Shown here piece by piece: positions 22,653 through 37,300 of a stretch of DNA of 64,000 nucleotides (position 1 is the stretch's first letter; every line of letters begins with the position of its first letter). Under the pieces are notes generated by a model. That model ran no database searches. It was given only the letters and a program-made list of their open reading frames with translations, and was not told the DNA's origin. Source of the DNA: Bathymodiolus brooksi (lineage: Eukaryota; Mollusca; Bivalvia; Mytilida; Modiolidae); assembly GCA_963680875.1 (NCBI GenBank), contig OY804585.1:28324186-28388185 (forward strand). Direction: 5' to 3'. The translations under genes were made by a program, and so were the position numbers.

Positions 22653-24773
22653 TAGTCAGTGTTTCTGTATTGACTTGGTTTATTAAATAAACATCTATTA
22701 TTGACATTTACTGTTCCTAAATGATGGAATTGTTATTAAAAGTAAGGGTTCTCCTACCACAGATTTAGGTGACACTGATTTTAGATATTAAAACTAAGGG
22801 TTCTCCTACCACATACATAGGTGACGCTGATTTTAGATTATTAAAACTAAGGGTTCTCCTACCACAGACAGTAGTCAGTGTTTCTGTATTGACTTGGTTT
22901 ATTAAATAAACATCTATTATTGAAATTTACTGTTCCTAAATGATGGAATTGTTATTAAAAGTAAGGGTTCTCCTACCACAGATATAGGTGAAGCAGATTT
23001 TAGATATTAAAACTAAGGGTTCTCCTACCACAGACATAGGTGACGCTGATTTTAGATATTAAAACTCAGGGTTCTCTTACCACAGACATAGGTGACGCTG
23101 ATTTTAGATATTAAATCTACGGGTTCTCCTACCACAGACATAGGTGACGCTGATTTTAGATATTAAAACTAAGTGTTCTCCTACCACAGACATAGGTGAC
23201 GCTGATTTTAGATATTAAATCTAAGGGTTCTCCTACCACAGACATAGGTGACGCTGATTTTAGATATTAAAACTAAGGGTTCTCCTACCACAGACATAGG
23301 TGACGCTGATTTTAGATATTAAAACTCAGGGTTCTCTTACCACAGACATAGGTGACGCTGATTTTAGATATTAAAACTAAGGGTTCTCCTACCACAGACA
23401 TAGGTGACGCTTATTTTAGATATTAAAACTAAGGGTTCTCCTACCACATACATAGGTGACGCTGATCTTAGATATTAAAACTAAGGGTTCTCCTACCACA
23501 GATATAGGTGACACTGATTTTAGATATTAAAACTAAGGGTTCTCCTACCACATACATAGGTGACACTGATTTTAGATATTAAAACTAAGGGTTCTCCTAC
23601 CACATACATAGGTGACGCTGATCTTAGATATTAAAACTAAGGGTTCTCCTACCAGAGACAGTAGTCAGTGTTTCTGTATTGACTTGGTTTATTAAATAAA
23701 CATCTATTTTTGAAATTTCCTGTTCCTAAATGATGGAATTGTTATTAAAAGTAAGGGTTCTCCTACCATAGATATAGGTGACGCAGATTTTAGATATTAA
23801 AACTAAGGGTTCTCCTACCACATACATAGGTGACGCTAATTTTAGATATTAAAACTAAGGGTTCTCCTACCACATACATAGGTGACGCTGATTTTAGATA
23901 TTAAAACTAAGGGTTCTCCTACCACAGATATAGGTGACACTGATTTTAGATATTAAAACTAAGGGTTCTCCTACCACATACATAGGTGACGCTGATTTTA
24001 GATATTAAAACTAAGGGTTCTCCTACCACAGACATAGGTGACGCTGATTTTAGATATTAAAACTCAGGGTTCTCCTACCACATACATAGGTTACGCTGAT
24101 TTTAGATATTAAAACTAAGGGTTCTCCTACCACAGACAGTAGTCAGTGTTTCTGTATTGACTTGGTTTATTAAATAAACATCTATAATTGAAATTTTTTG
24201 TTCCTAAATGATGGAATTGTTATTAAAAGTAAGGGTTCTCCTACCACAGATATAGGTGACACTGATTTTAGATATTAAAACTAAGGGTTCTCCTACCACA
24301 TACATAGGTGACGCTGAATTTAGATATTAAAACTAAGGGTTCTCCTACCACAGATATAGGTTACACTGATTTTAGATATTAAAACTAAGGGTTCTCCTAC
24401 CACATACATAGGTGACGCTGATTTTAGATATTAAAACTAAGGGTTCTCCTACCACAGACATAGGTGACACTGATTTTAGATATTAAAACTAAGGGTTCTC
24501 CTACCACAGACATAGGTGACGCTGATTTTAGATATTAAAGCTAAGGGTTCTCCTACCACATACATAGGTGACGCTGATCTTAGATATTAAAACTAAGGGT
24601 TCTCCTACCACAGATATAGGTGACACTGATTTTAGATATTAAAACTAAGGGTTCTCCTACCACATACATAGGTGACACTGATTTTAGATATTAAAACTAA
24701 GGGTTCTCCTACCACATACATAGGTGACGCTGATCTTAGATATTAAAACTAAGGGTTCTCCTACCAGAGACAG
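22653..24773. repeat. Array segment opening with the 219 bp module
   Basis: The 114 bp units are at 22653, 22872, 23662 and 24140. The first interval is 219 bp because of an extra T in TTTTAGATTATTAAAAC near 22837. The unit at 24140 carries the ATAATTGAAATTTTTTG variant that heads a 634 bp module found again at 27871, 38951, 42964, 44658 and 48619. The run from 23662 to 24774 matches 28505-29565 apart from one monomer, including the private CGCTAATTTTAG near 23835 and 28678. Confidence 0.85.
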
Positions 24774-26861
24774 TAGTCAGTGTTTCTGTATTGACTTGGT
24801 TTATTAAATAAACATCTATTATTGAAATTTCCTGTTCCTAAATGATGGAATTGTTATTAAAAGTAAGGGTTCTCCTACCACAGATTTAGGTGACACTGAT
24901 TTTAGATATTAAAACTAAGGGTTCTCCTACCACATACATAGGTGACGCTGATTTTAGATATTAAAACTAAGGGTTCTCCTACCACGGACAGTAGTCAGTG
25001 TTTCTGTATTGACTTGGTTTATTAAATAAACATCTATTATTGAAATTTACTGTTCCTAAATGATGGAATTGTTATTAAAAGTAAGGGTTCTCCTACCACA
25101 GACATAGGTGACGCTGATTTTAGATATTAAAACTAAGGGTTCTCCTACCACAGACATAGGTGACGCTGATTTTAGATATTAAAACTAAGGGTGCTCCTAC
25201 CACATACATAGGTGACGCTGATCTTAGATATTAAAACTAAGGGTTGTCCTACCAGAGACAGTAGTCAGTGTTTCTGTATTGACTTGGTTTATTAAATAAA
25301 CATCTATTATTGAAATTTACTGTTCCGAAATGATGGAATTGTTATTAAAAGTAAGGGTTCTCCTACCACAGATATAGGTGACACTGATTTTAGATATTAA
25401 AACTAAGGGTTCTCCTAACACAGACATAGGTGACGTTGATTTTAGATATTAAAACTAAGGGTTCTCCTACCACACACATAGGTGACGCTGATCTTAGATA
25501 TTAAAACTAAGGGTTCTCCTACCACATACATAGGTGACGCTGATTTTAGATATTAAAACTAAGGGTTCTCCTACCACACACATAGGTGACGTTGATTTTA
25601 GATATTAAAACTAAGGGTTCTCCTACCACACACATAGGTGACGCTGATCTTAGATATTAAAACTAAGGGTTCTCCTACCACAGACAGTAGTCAGTGTTTC
25701 TGTATTGACTTGGTTTATTAAATAAACATCTATTATTGAAATTTACTGTTCCTAAATGATGGAATTGTTATTAAAAGTAAGGGTTCTCCTACCACAGATT
25801 TAGGTGACACTGATTTTAGATATTAAAACTAAGGGTTCTCCTACCACATACATAGGTGACGCTGATTTTAGATATTAAAACTAAGGGTTCTCCTACCACA
25901 GACAGTAGTCAGTGTTTCTGTATTGACTTGGTTTATTAAATAAACATCTATTATTGAAATTTACTGTTCCTAAATGATGGAATTGTTATTAAAAGTAAGG
26001 GTTCTCCTACCACAGATATAGGTGACGCAGATTTTAGATATTAAAACTAAGGGTTCTCCTACCACAGACATAGGTGACGCTGATTTTAGATATTAAAACT
26101 AAGGGTTCTCCTACCACATACATAGGTGACGCTGATTTTAGATATTAAAACTAAGGGTTCTCCTACCACAAACATAGGTGACGCTGATTTTAGATATTAA
26201 AACTAAGGGTTCTCCTACCTCAGACATAGGTGACGTTGATTTTAGATATTAAAACTAAGGGTGCTCCTACCACATACATAGGTGACGCTGATCTTAGATA
26301 TTAAAACTAAGGGTTCTCCTACCAGAGACAGTAGTCAGTGTTTCTGTATTGACTTGGTTTATTAAATAAACATCTATTATTGAAATTTACTGTTCCGAAA
26401 TGATGGAATTGTTATTAAAAGTAAGGGTTCTCCTACCACAGATATAGGTGACACTGATTTTAGATATTAAAACTAAGGGTTCTCCTACCACAGACATAGG
26501 TGACGTTGATTTTAGATATTAAAACTAAGGGTTCTCCTACCACAGACATAGGTGACGCTGATTTTAGATATTAAAACTAAGGGTTCTCCTACCACAGACA
26601 TAGGTGACGTTGATTTTAGATATTAAAACTAAGGGTTCTCCTACCACAGACATAGGTGACGCTGATTTTAGATATTAAAACTAAGGGTTCTCCTACCACA
26701 TACATAGGTGACACTGATTTTAGATATTAAAACTAAGGGTTCTCCTACCACAGACATAGGTGACGTTGATTTTAGATATTAAAACTAAGGGTTCTCCTAC
26801 CTCATACATAGGTGACGCTGATCTTAGATATTAAAACTAAGGGTTCTCCTACCACAGACAG
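24774..26861. repeat. Third copy of the inner part of the large block
   Basis: The 114 bp units are at 24774, 24992, 25262, 25688, 25906 and 26332. All six lie exactly 8855 bp from units 15919-17477 of copy 2. The next (26862) lies 8803 bp away, so one 52 bp monomer was lost. It shares the CCACACACATAGGTGACGTT monomer of copy 2 (near 16720 and 25575), which copy 1 lacks, so it appears to derive from copy 2 or its close relative. The left join is near 24860, since the 114 bp unit at 24774 itself has the TTTCCTGTTCC type and its counterpart does not. Confidence 0.85.
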
Positions 26862-29800
26862 TAGTCAGTGTTTCTGTATTGACTTGGTTTATTAAATAAA
26901 CATCTATTATTGAAATTTACTGTTCCTAAATGATGGAATTGTTATTAAAAGTAAGGGTTCTCCTACCACAGATTTAGGTGACACTGATTTTAGATATTAA
27001 AACTAAGGGTTCTCCTACCACATACATAGGTGACGCTGATTTTAGATTATTAAAACTAAGGGTTCTCCTTCCACAGACAGTAGTCAGTGTTTCTGTATTG
27101 ACTTGGTTTATTAAATAAACATCTATTATTGAAATTTACTGTTCCTAAATGATGGAATTGTTATTAAAAGTAAGGGTTCTCCTACCACGGATATAGGTGA
27201 AGCAGATTTTAGATATTAAAACTAAGGGTTCTCCTACCACAGACATAGGTGACGCTGATTTTAGATATTAAAACTCAGGGTTCTCTTACCACAGACATAG
27301 GTGACGCTGATTTTAGATATTAAATCTACGGGTTCTCCTACCACAGACATAGGTGACGCTGATTTTAGATATTAAAACTAAGTGTTCTCCTACCACAGAC
27401 ATAGGTGACGCTGATTTTAGATATTAAAACTAAGGGTTCTCCTACCACAGACATAGGTGACGCTGATTTTAGATATTAAAACTAAGGGTTCTCCTACCAC
27501 AGACATAGTTGACGCTGATTTTAGATATTAAAACTCAGGGTTCTCTTACCACAGACATAGGTGACGCTGATTTTAGATATTAAAACTAAGGGTTCTCCTA
27601 CCATAGACATAGGTGACGCTTATTTTAGATATTAAAACTAAGGGTTCTCCTACCACAGACATAGGTGACGCTGATTTTAGATATTAAAACTAAGGGTTCT
27701 CCTACCACAGACATAGGTGACGCTGATTTTAGATATTAAAACTAAGGGTTCTCCTACCACAGACATAGGTGACGCTGATTTTAGATATTAAAACTCAGGG
27801 TTCTCCTACCACATACATAGGTTACGCTGATTTTAGATATTAAAACTAAGGATTCTCCTACCACAGACAGTAGTCAGTGTTTCTGTATTGACTTGTATTA
27901 TTAAATAAACATCTATAATTGAAATTTTTTGTTCCTAAATGATGGAATTGTTATTAAAAGTAAGGGTTCTCCTACCACAGATATAGGTGACACTGATTTT
28001 AGATATTAAAACTAAGGGTTCTCCTACCACATACATAGGTGACGCTGAATTTAGATATTAAAACTAAGGGTTCTCCTACCACAGATATAGGTTACACTGA
28101 TTTTAGATATTAAAACTAAGGGTTCTCCTACCACATACATAGGTGACGCTGATTTTAGATATTAAAACTAAGGGTTCTCCTACCACAGACATAGGTGACG
28201 CTGATTTTAGATATTAAAACTAAGGGTTCTCCTACCACAGACATAGGTGACGCTGATTTTAGATATTAAAACTAAGGGTTCTCCTACCACATACATAGGT
28301 GACGCTGATCTTAGATATTAAAACTAAGGGTTCTCCTACCACAGATATAGGTGACACTGATTTTAGATATTAAAACTAAGGGTTCTCCTACCACATACAT
28401 AGGTGACACTGATTTTAGATATTAAAACTAAGGGTTCTCCTACCACATACATAGGTGACGCTGATCTTAGATATTAAAACTAAGGGTTCTCCTACCAGAG
28501 ACAGTAGTCAGTGTTTCTGTATTGACTTGGTTTATTAAATAAACATCTATTATTGAAATTTCCTGTTCCTAAATGATGGAATTGTTATTAAAAGTAAGGG
28601 TTCTCCTACCATAAATATAGGTGACGCAGATTTTAGATATTAAAACTAAGGGTTCTCCTACCACATACATAGGTGACGCTAATTTTAGATATTAAAACTA
28701 AGGGTTCTCCTACCACATACATAGGTGAGGCTGATTTTAGATATTAAAACTAAGGGTTCTCCTACCACAGATATAGGTGACACTGATTTTAGATATTAAA
28801 ACTAAGGGTTTTCCTACCACATACATAGGTGACGCTGATTTTAGATATTAAAACTAAGGGTTCTCCTACCACAGACATAGGTGACGCTGATTTTAGATAT
28901 TAAAACTCAGGGTTCTCCTACCACATACATAGGTTACGCTGATTTTAGATATTAAAACTAAGGGTTCTCCTACCACAGACAGTAGTCAGTGTTTCTGTAT
29001 TGACTTGGTTTATTAAATAAACATCTATAATTGAAATTTTTTGTTCCTAAATGATGGAATTGTTATTAAAAGTAAGGGTTCTCCTACCACAGATATAGGT
29101 GACACTGATTTTAGATATTAAAACTAAGGGTTCTCCTACCACATACATAGGTGACGCTGAATTTAGATATTAAAACTAAGGGTTCTCCTACCACAGATAT
29201 AGGTTACACTGATTTTAGATATTAAAACTAAGGGTTCTCCTACCACATACATAGGTGACGCTGATTTTAGATATTAAAACTAAGGGTTCTCCTACCACAG
29301 ACATAGGTGACGCTGATTTTAGATATTAAAGCTAAGGGTTCTCCTACCACATACATAGGTGACGCTGATCTTAGATATTAAAACTAAGGGTTCTCCTACC
29401 ACAGATATAGGTGACACTGATTTTAGATATTAAAACTAAGGGTTCTCCTACCACATACATAGGTGACACTGATTTTAGATATTAAAACTAAGGGTTCTCC
29501 TACCACATACATAGGTGACGCTGATCTTAGATATTAAAACTAAGGGTTCTCCTACCAGAGACAGTAGTCAGTGTTTCTGTATTGACTTGGTTTATTAAAT
29601 AAACATCTATTATTGAAATTTCCTGTTCCTAAATGATGGAATTGTTATTAAAAGTAAGGGTTCTCCTATCATAGATATAGGTGACGCAGATTTTAGATAT
29701 TAAAACTAAGGGTTCTCCTACCACATACATAGGTGACGCTGATTTTAGATATTAAAACTAAGGGTTCTCCTACCACATACATAGGTGACGCTGATTTTAG

Positions 29801-31239
29801 ATATTAAAAGTAAGGGTTCTCCTACCACAGATATAGGTGACGCTGATTTTAGATATTAAAACTAAGGGTTCTCCTACCACAGACATAGGTGACGTTGATT
29901 TTAGATATTAAAACTAAGGGTTCTCCTACCACATACATAGGTGACGCTGATTTTAGATATTAAAACTAAGGGTTCTCCTACCACAGACAGTAGTCAGTGT
30001 TTCTGTATTGACTTGGTTTATTAAATAAACATCTATTATTGAAATTTACTGTTCCTAAATGATGGAATTGTTATTAAAAGTAAGGGTTCTCCTACCACAG
30101 ATATAGGTGAAGCAGATTTTAGATATTAAAACTAAGGGTTCTCCTACCACAGACATAGGTGACGCTGATTTTAGATATTAAAACTCAGGGTTCTCTTACC
30201 ACAGACATAGGTGACGCTGATTTTAGATATTAAATCTACGGGTTCTCCTACCACAGACATAGGTGACGCTGATTTTAGATATTAAAACTAAGTGTTCTCC
30301 TACCACAGACATAGGTGACGCTGATTTTAGATATTAAAACTAAGGGTTCTCCTACCACAGACATAGGTGACGCTGATTTTAGATATTAAAACTAAGGGTT
30401 CTCCTACCACAGACATAGGTGACGCTGATTTTAGATATTAAAACTCAGGGTTCTCTTACCACAGACATAGGTTACGCTGATTTTAGATATTAAAACTAAG
30501 GGTTCTCCTACCACAGAATTAGGTGACGCTTATTTTAGATATTAAAACTAAGGGTTCTCCTACCACAGACATAGGTGACGCTGATATTAGATATTAAAAC
30601 TAAGGGTTCTCCTACCACAGACATAGGTGACGCTGATTTTAGATATTAAAACTAAGGGTTCTCCTACCACAGCCATAGGTGACGCTGATTTTAGATATTA
30701 AAACTCAGGGTTCTCCTACCACATACATAGGTTACGCTGATTTTAGATATTAAAACTAAGGGTTCTCCTACCACAGACAGTAGTCAGTGTTTCTGTATTG
30801 ACTTGGTTTATTAAATAAACATCTATAATTGAAATTTTTTGTTCCTAAATGATGGAATTGTTATTAAAAGTAAGGGTTCTCCTACCACAGATATAGGTGA
30901 CACTGATTTTAGATATTAAAACTAAGGGTTCTCCTACCACATACATAGGTGACGCTGATTTTAGATATTAAAACTAAGGGTTCTCCTACCACAGACATAG
31001 GTGACGCTGATTTTAGATATTAAAACTAAGGGTTCTCCTACCACAGACATAGGTGACGCTGATTTTAGATATTAAAACTAAGGGTTCTCCTACCACATAC
31101 ATAGGTGACGCTGATCTTAGATATTAAAACTAAGGGTTCTCCTACCACAGATATAGGTGACACTGATTTTAGATATTAAAACTAAGGGTTCTCCTACCAC
31201 ATACATAGGTGACACTGATTTTAGATATTAAAACTAAGG
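26862..31239. repeat. Array segment with mixed long modules
   Basis: The 114 bp units are at 26862, 27081, 27871, 28505, 28983, 29565, 29991 and 30781. The first interval is 219 bp with the extra-T variant near 27046. Units at 27871, 28983 and 30781 are of the ATAATTGAAATTTTTTG type; those at 28505 and 29565 are of the TTTCCTG type. The 790 bp intervals at 27081 and 29991 hold the TAAATCTACGGG, TCTCTTACC and CGCTTATTTTAG monomers in the same order, which marks them as copies of one 13-monomer module. The unit at 27871 has TGTATTATTAAATAAAC, which alters the palindrome. Confidence 0.85.
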
Positions 31240-34200
31240 GTTCTCCTACCACATACATAGGTGACGCTGATCTTAGATATTAAATCTAAGGGTTCTCCTA
31301 CCACAGACAGTAGTCAGTGTTTCTGTATTGACTTGGTTTATTAAATAAACATCTATTATTGAAATTTCCTGTTCCTAAATGATGGAATTGTTATTAAAAG
31401 TAAGGGTTCTCCTACCATAGATATAGGTGACGCAGATTTTAGATATTAAAACTAAGGGTTCTCCTACCACATACATAGGTGACGCTGATTTTAGATATTA
31501 AAACTAAGGGTTCTCCTACCACATACATAGGTGACGCTGATTTTAGATATTAAAACTAAGGGTTCTCCTACCACAGATATAGGTGACACTGATTTTAGAT
31601 ATTAAAACTAAGGGTTCTCCTACCACATACATAGGTGACGCTGATTTTAGATATTAAAAGTAAGGGTTCTCCTACCACAGATATAGGTGACGCTGATTTT
31701 AGATATTAAAACTAAGGGTTCTCCTACCACAGACATAGGTGACGTTGATTTTAGATATTAAAACTAAGGGTTCTCCTACCACATACATAGGTGACGCTGA
31801 TTTTAGATATTAAAACTAAGGGTTCTCCTACCACAGACAGTAGTCAGTGTTTCTGTATTGACTTGGTTTATTAAATAAACATCTATTATTGAAATTTACT
31901 GTTCCTAAATGATGGAATTGTTATTAAAAGTAAGGGTTCTCCTACCACAGATATAGGTGACGCAGATTTTAGATATTAAAACTAAGGGTTCTCCTACCAC
32001 AGACATAGGTGACGTTGATTTTAGATATTAAAACTAAGGGTTCTCCTACCACAGACATAGGTGACGCTGATTTTAGATATTAAAACTAAGGGTTCTCCTA
32101 CCACAGACATAGGTGACGCTGATTTTAGATATTAAAACTAAGGGTTCTCCTACCACAGACATAGGTGACGCTGATTTTAGATATTAAAGCTAAGGGTTCT
32201 CCTACCACAGACATAGGTGACGTTGATTTTAGATATTAAAACTAAGGGTTCTCCTACCACAGACATAGGTGACGTTGATTTTAGATATTAAAACTAAGGG
32301 TTCTCCTACCACATACATAGGTGACGCTGATTTTAGATATTAAAACTAAGGGTTCTCCTACCACAGACATAGGTGACGCTGATTTTAGATATTAAAACTA
32401 AGGGTTCTCCTACCACATACATAGGTGACGCTGATTTTAGATATTAAAACTAAGGGTTCTCCTACCACAGACATAGGTGACGTTGATTTTAGATATTAAA
32501 ACTAAGGGTTCTCCTACCACACACATAGGTGACGCTGATCTTATATATTAAAACTAAGGGTTCTCCTACCTCATACATAGGTGACGCTGATCTTAGATAT
32601 TAAAACTAAGGGTTCTCCTACCACAGACAGTAGTCAGTGTTTCTGTATTGACTTGGTTTATTAAATAAACATCTATTATTGAAATTTACTGTTCCTAAAT
32701 GATGGAATTGTTATTAAAAGTAAGGGTTCTCCTACCACAGATTTAGGTGACACTGATTTTAGATATTAAAACTAAGGGTTCTCCTACCACATACATAGGT
32801 GACGCTGATCTTAGATATTAAATCTAAGGGTTCTCCTACCACAGACAGTAGTCAGTGTTTCTGTATTGACTTGGTTTATTAAATAAACATCTATTATTGA
32901 AATTTCCTGTTCCTAAATGATGGAATTGTTATTAAAAGTAAGGGTTCTCCTACCATAGATATAGGTGACGCAGATTTTAGATATTAAAACTAAGGGTTCT
33001 CCTACCACATACATAGGTGACGCTGATTTTAGATATTAAAACTAAGGGTTCTCCTACCACATACATAGGTGACGCTGATTTTAGATATTAAAACTAAGGG
33101 TTCTCCTACCACAGATATAGGTGACACTGATTTTAGATATTAAAACTAAGGGTTCTCCTACCACATACATAGGTGACGCTGATTTTAGATATTAAAAGTA
33201 AGGGTTCTCCTACCACAGATATAGGTGACGCTGATTTTAGATATTAAAACTAAGGGTTCTCCTACCACAGACATAGGTGACGTTGATTTTAGATATTAAA
33301 ACTAAGGGTTCTCCTACCACATACATAGGTGACGCTGATTTTAGATATTAAAACTAAGGGTTCTCCTACCACAGACAGTAGTCAGTGTTTCTGTATTGAC
33401 TTGGTTTATTAAATAAACATCTATTATTGAAATTTACTGTTCCTAAATGATGGAATTGTTATTAAAAGTAAGGGTTCTCCTACCACAGATATAGGTGACG
33501 CAGATTTTAGATATTAAAACTAAGGGTTCTCCTACCACAGACATAGGTGACGTTGATTTTAGATATTAAAACTAAGGGTTCTCCTACCACAGACATAGGT
33601 GACGCTGATTTTAGATATTAAAACTAAGGGTTCTCCTACCACAGACATAGGTGACGCTGATTTTAGATATTAAAACTAAGGGTTCTCCTACCACAGACAT
33701 AGGTGACGCTGATTTTAGATATTAAAGCTAAGGGTTCTCCTACCACAGACATAGGTGACGTTGATTTTAGATATTAAAACTAAGGGTTCTCCTACCACAG
33801 ACATAGGTGACGTTGATTTTAGATATTAAAACTAAGGGTTCTCCTACCACATACATAGGTGACGCTGATTTTAGATATTAAAACTAAGGGTTCTCCTACC
33901 ACAGACATAGGTGACGCTGATTTTAGATATTAAAACTAAGGGTTCTCCTACCACATACATAGGTGACGCTGATTTTAGATATTAAAACTAAGGGTTCTCC
34001 TACCACAGACATAGGTGACGTTGATTTTAGATATTAAAACTAAGGGTTCTCCTACCACACACATAGGTGACGCTGATCTTATATATTAAAACTAAGGGTT
34101 CTCCTACCTCATACATAGGTGACGCTGATCTTAGATATTAAAACTAAGGGTTCTCCTACCACAGACAGTAGTCAGTGTTTCTGTATTGACTTGGTTTATT

Positions 34201-34330
34201 AAATAAACATCTATTATTGAAATTTACTGTTCCTAAATGATGGAATTGTTATTAAAAGTAAGGGTTCTCCTACCACAGATTTAGGTGACACTGATTTTAG
34301 ATATTAAAACTAAGGGTTCTCCTACCACAT
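31240..34330. repeat. Tandem duplication of about 1.54 kb
   Basis: The 114 bp units at 31311, 31841 and 32631 are repeated at 32849, 33379 and 34169, an offset of exactly 1538 bp. The rare TAAATCTAAGGG start lies near 31283 and again near 32821, and GATCTTATATATTAAAAC lies near 32539 and 34077. The left join is near 31240 and the copies meet near 32780. The second copy ends near 34330, just before an extra-T TTTTAGATTATT variant. Confidence 0.9.
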
Positions 34331-37300
34331 ACATAGGTGACGCTGATTTTAGATTATTAAAACTAAAGGTTCTCCTACCACAGACAGTAGTCAGTGTTTC
34401 TGTATTGACTTGGTTTATTAAATAAACATCTATTATTGAAATTTACTGTTCCTAAATGATGGAATTGTTATTAAAAGTAAGGGTTCTCCTACCACGGATA
34501 TAGGTGAAGCAGATTTTAGATATTAAAACTAAGGGTTCTCCTACCACAGACATAGGTGACGCTGATTTTAGATATTAAAACTCAGGGTTCTATTACCACA
34601 GACATAGGTGACGCTGATTTTAGATATTAAATCTACGGGTTCTCCTACCACAGACATAGGTGACGCTGATTTTAGATATTAAAACTAAGTGTTCTCCTAC
34701 CACAGACATAGGTGACGCTGATTTTAGATATTAAAACTAAGGGTTCTCCTACCACAGACATAGGTGACGCCGATTTTAGATATTAAAACTAAGGGTTCTC
34801 CTACCACAGACATAGGTGACGCTGATTTTAGATATTAAAACTCAGGGTTCTCTTACCACAGACATAGGTGACGCTGATTTTAGATATTAAAACTAAGGGT
34901 TCTCCTACCACAGACATAGGTGACGCTTATTTTAGATATTAAAACTAAGGGTTCTCCTACCACAGACATAGGTGACGCTGATTTTAGATATTAAAACTAA
35001 GGGTTCTCCTACCACAGACATAGGTGACGCTGATTTTAGATATTAAAACTAAGGGTTCTCCTACTACAGACATAGGTGACGCTGATTTTAGATATTAAAA
35101 CTCAGGGTTCTCCTACCACATACATAGGTTACGCTGATTTTAGATATTAAAACTAAGGGTTCTCCTACTACAGACAGTAGTCAGTGTTTCTGTATTGACT
35201 TGGTTTATTAAATAAACATCTATAATTGAAATGTTTTGTTCCTAAATGATGGAATTGTTATTAAAAGTAAGGGTTCTCCTACCACAGATATAGGTGACAC
35301 TGATTTTAGATATTAAAACTAAGGGTTCTCCTACCACATACATAGGTGACGCTGATTTTAGATATTAAAACTAAGGGTTCTCCTACCACAGATATAGGTT
35401 ACACTGATTTTAGATATTAAAACTAAGGGTTCTCCTACCACATACATAGGTGACGCTGATTTTAGATATTAAAACTAAGGGTTCTCCTACCACAGACATA
35501 GGTGACGCTGATTTTAGATATTAAAACTAAGGGTTCTCCTACCAGAGACAGTAGTCAGTGTTTCTGTATTGACTTGGTTTATTAAATAAACATCTATTAT
35601 TGAAATTTCCTGTTCCTAAATGATGGAATTGTTATTAAAAGTAAGGGTTCTCCTACCATAGATATAGGTGACGCAGATTTTAGATATTAAAACTAAGGGT
35701 TCTCCTACCACATACATAGGTGACGCTGATTTTAGATATTAAAACTAAGGGTTCTCCTACCACATACATAGGTGACGCTGATTTTAGATATTAAAACTAA
35801 GGGTTCTCCTACCACAGATATAGGCGACACTGATTTTAGATATTAAAACTAAGGGTTCTCCTACCACATACTTAGGTGACGCTGATTTTAGATATTAAAA
35901 GTAAGGGTTCTCCTACCACAGATATAGGTGACGCTGATTTTAGATATTAAAACTAAGGGTTCTCCTACCACAGACATAGGTGACGTTGATTTTAGATATT
36001 AAAACTAAGGGTTCTCCTACCACATACATAGGTGACGCTGATTTTAGATATTAAAACTAAGGGTTCTCCTACCACAGACAGTAGTCAGTGTTTCTGTATT
36101 GACTTGGTTTATTAAATAAACATCTATTATTGAAATTTACTGTTCCTAAATGATGGAATTGTTATTAAAAGTAAGGGTTCTCCTACCACTGATATAGGTG
36201 ACGCAGATTTTAGATATTAAAACTAAGGGTTCTCCTACCACAGACATAGGTGACGTTGATTTTAGATATTAAAACTAAGGGTTCTCCTACCACAGACATA
36301 GGTGACGCTGATTTTAGATATTAAAACTAAGGGTTCTCCTACTACAGACATAGGTGACGCTGATTTTAGATATTAAAACTCAGGGTTCTCCTACCACATA
36401 CATAGGTTACGCTGATTTTAGATATTAAAACTAAGGGTTCTCCTACCACAGACAGTAGTCAGTGTTTCTGTATTGACTTGGTTTATTAAATAAACATCTA
36501 TAATTGAAATTTTTTGTTCCTAAATGATGGAATTGTTATTAAAAGTAAGGGTTCTCCTACCACAGATATAGGTGACACTGATTTTAGATATTAAAACTAA
36601 GGGTTCTCCTACCACATACATAGGTGACGCTGATTTTAGATATTAAAACTAAGGGTTCTCCTACCACAGATATAGGTTACACTGATTTTAGATATTAAAA
36701 CTAAGGGTTCTCCTACCACATACATAGGTGACGCTGATTTTAGATATTAAAACTAAGGGTTCTCCTACCACAGACATAGGTGACGCTGATTTTAGATATT
36801 AAAACTAAGGGTTCTCCTACCAGAGACAGTAGTCAGTGTTTCTGTATTGACTTGGTTTATTAAATAAACATCTATTATTGAAATTTCCTGTTCCTAAATG
36901 ATGGAATTGTTATTAAAAGTAAGGGTTCTCCTACCATAGATATAGGTGACGCAGATTTTAGATATTAAAACTAAGGGTTCTCCTACCACATACATAGGTG
37001 ACGCTGATTTTAGATATTAAAACTAAGGGTTCTCCTACCACATACATAGGTGACGCTGATTTTAGATATTAAAACTAAGGGTTCTCCTACCACAGATATA
37101 GGTGACACTGATTTTAGATATTAAAACTAAGGGTTCTCCTACCACATACATAGGTGACGCTGATTTTAGATATTAAAAGTAAGGGTTCTCCTACCACAGA
37201 TATAGGTGACGCTGATTTTAGATATTAAAACTAAGGGTTCTCCTACCACAGACATAGGTGACGTTGATTTTAGATATTAAAGCTAAGGGTTCTCCTACCA

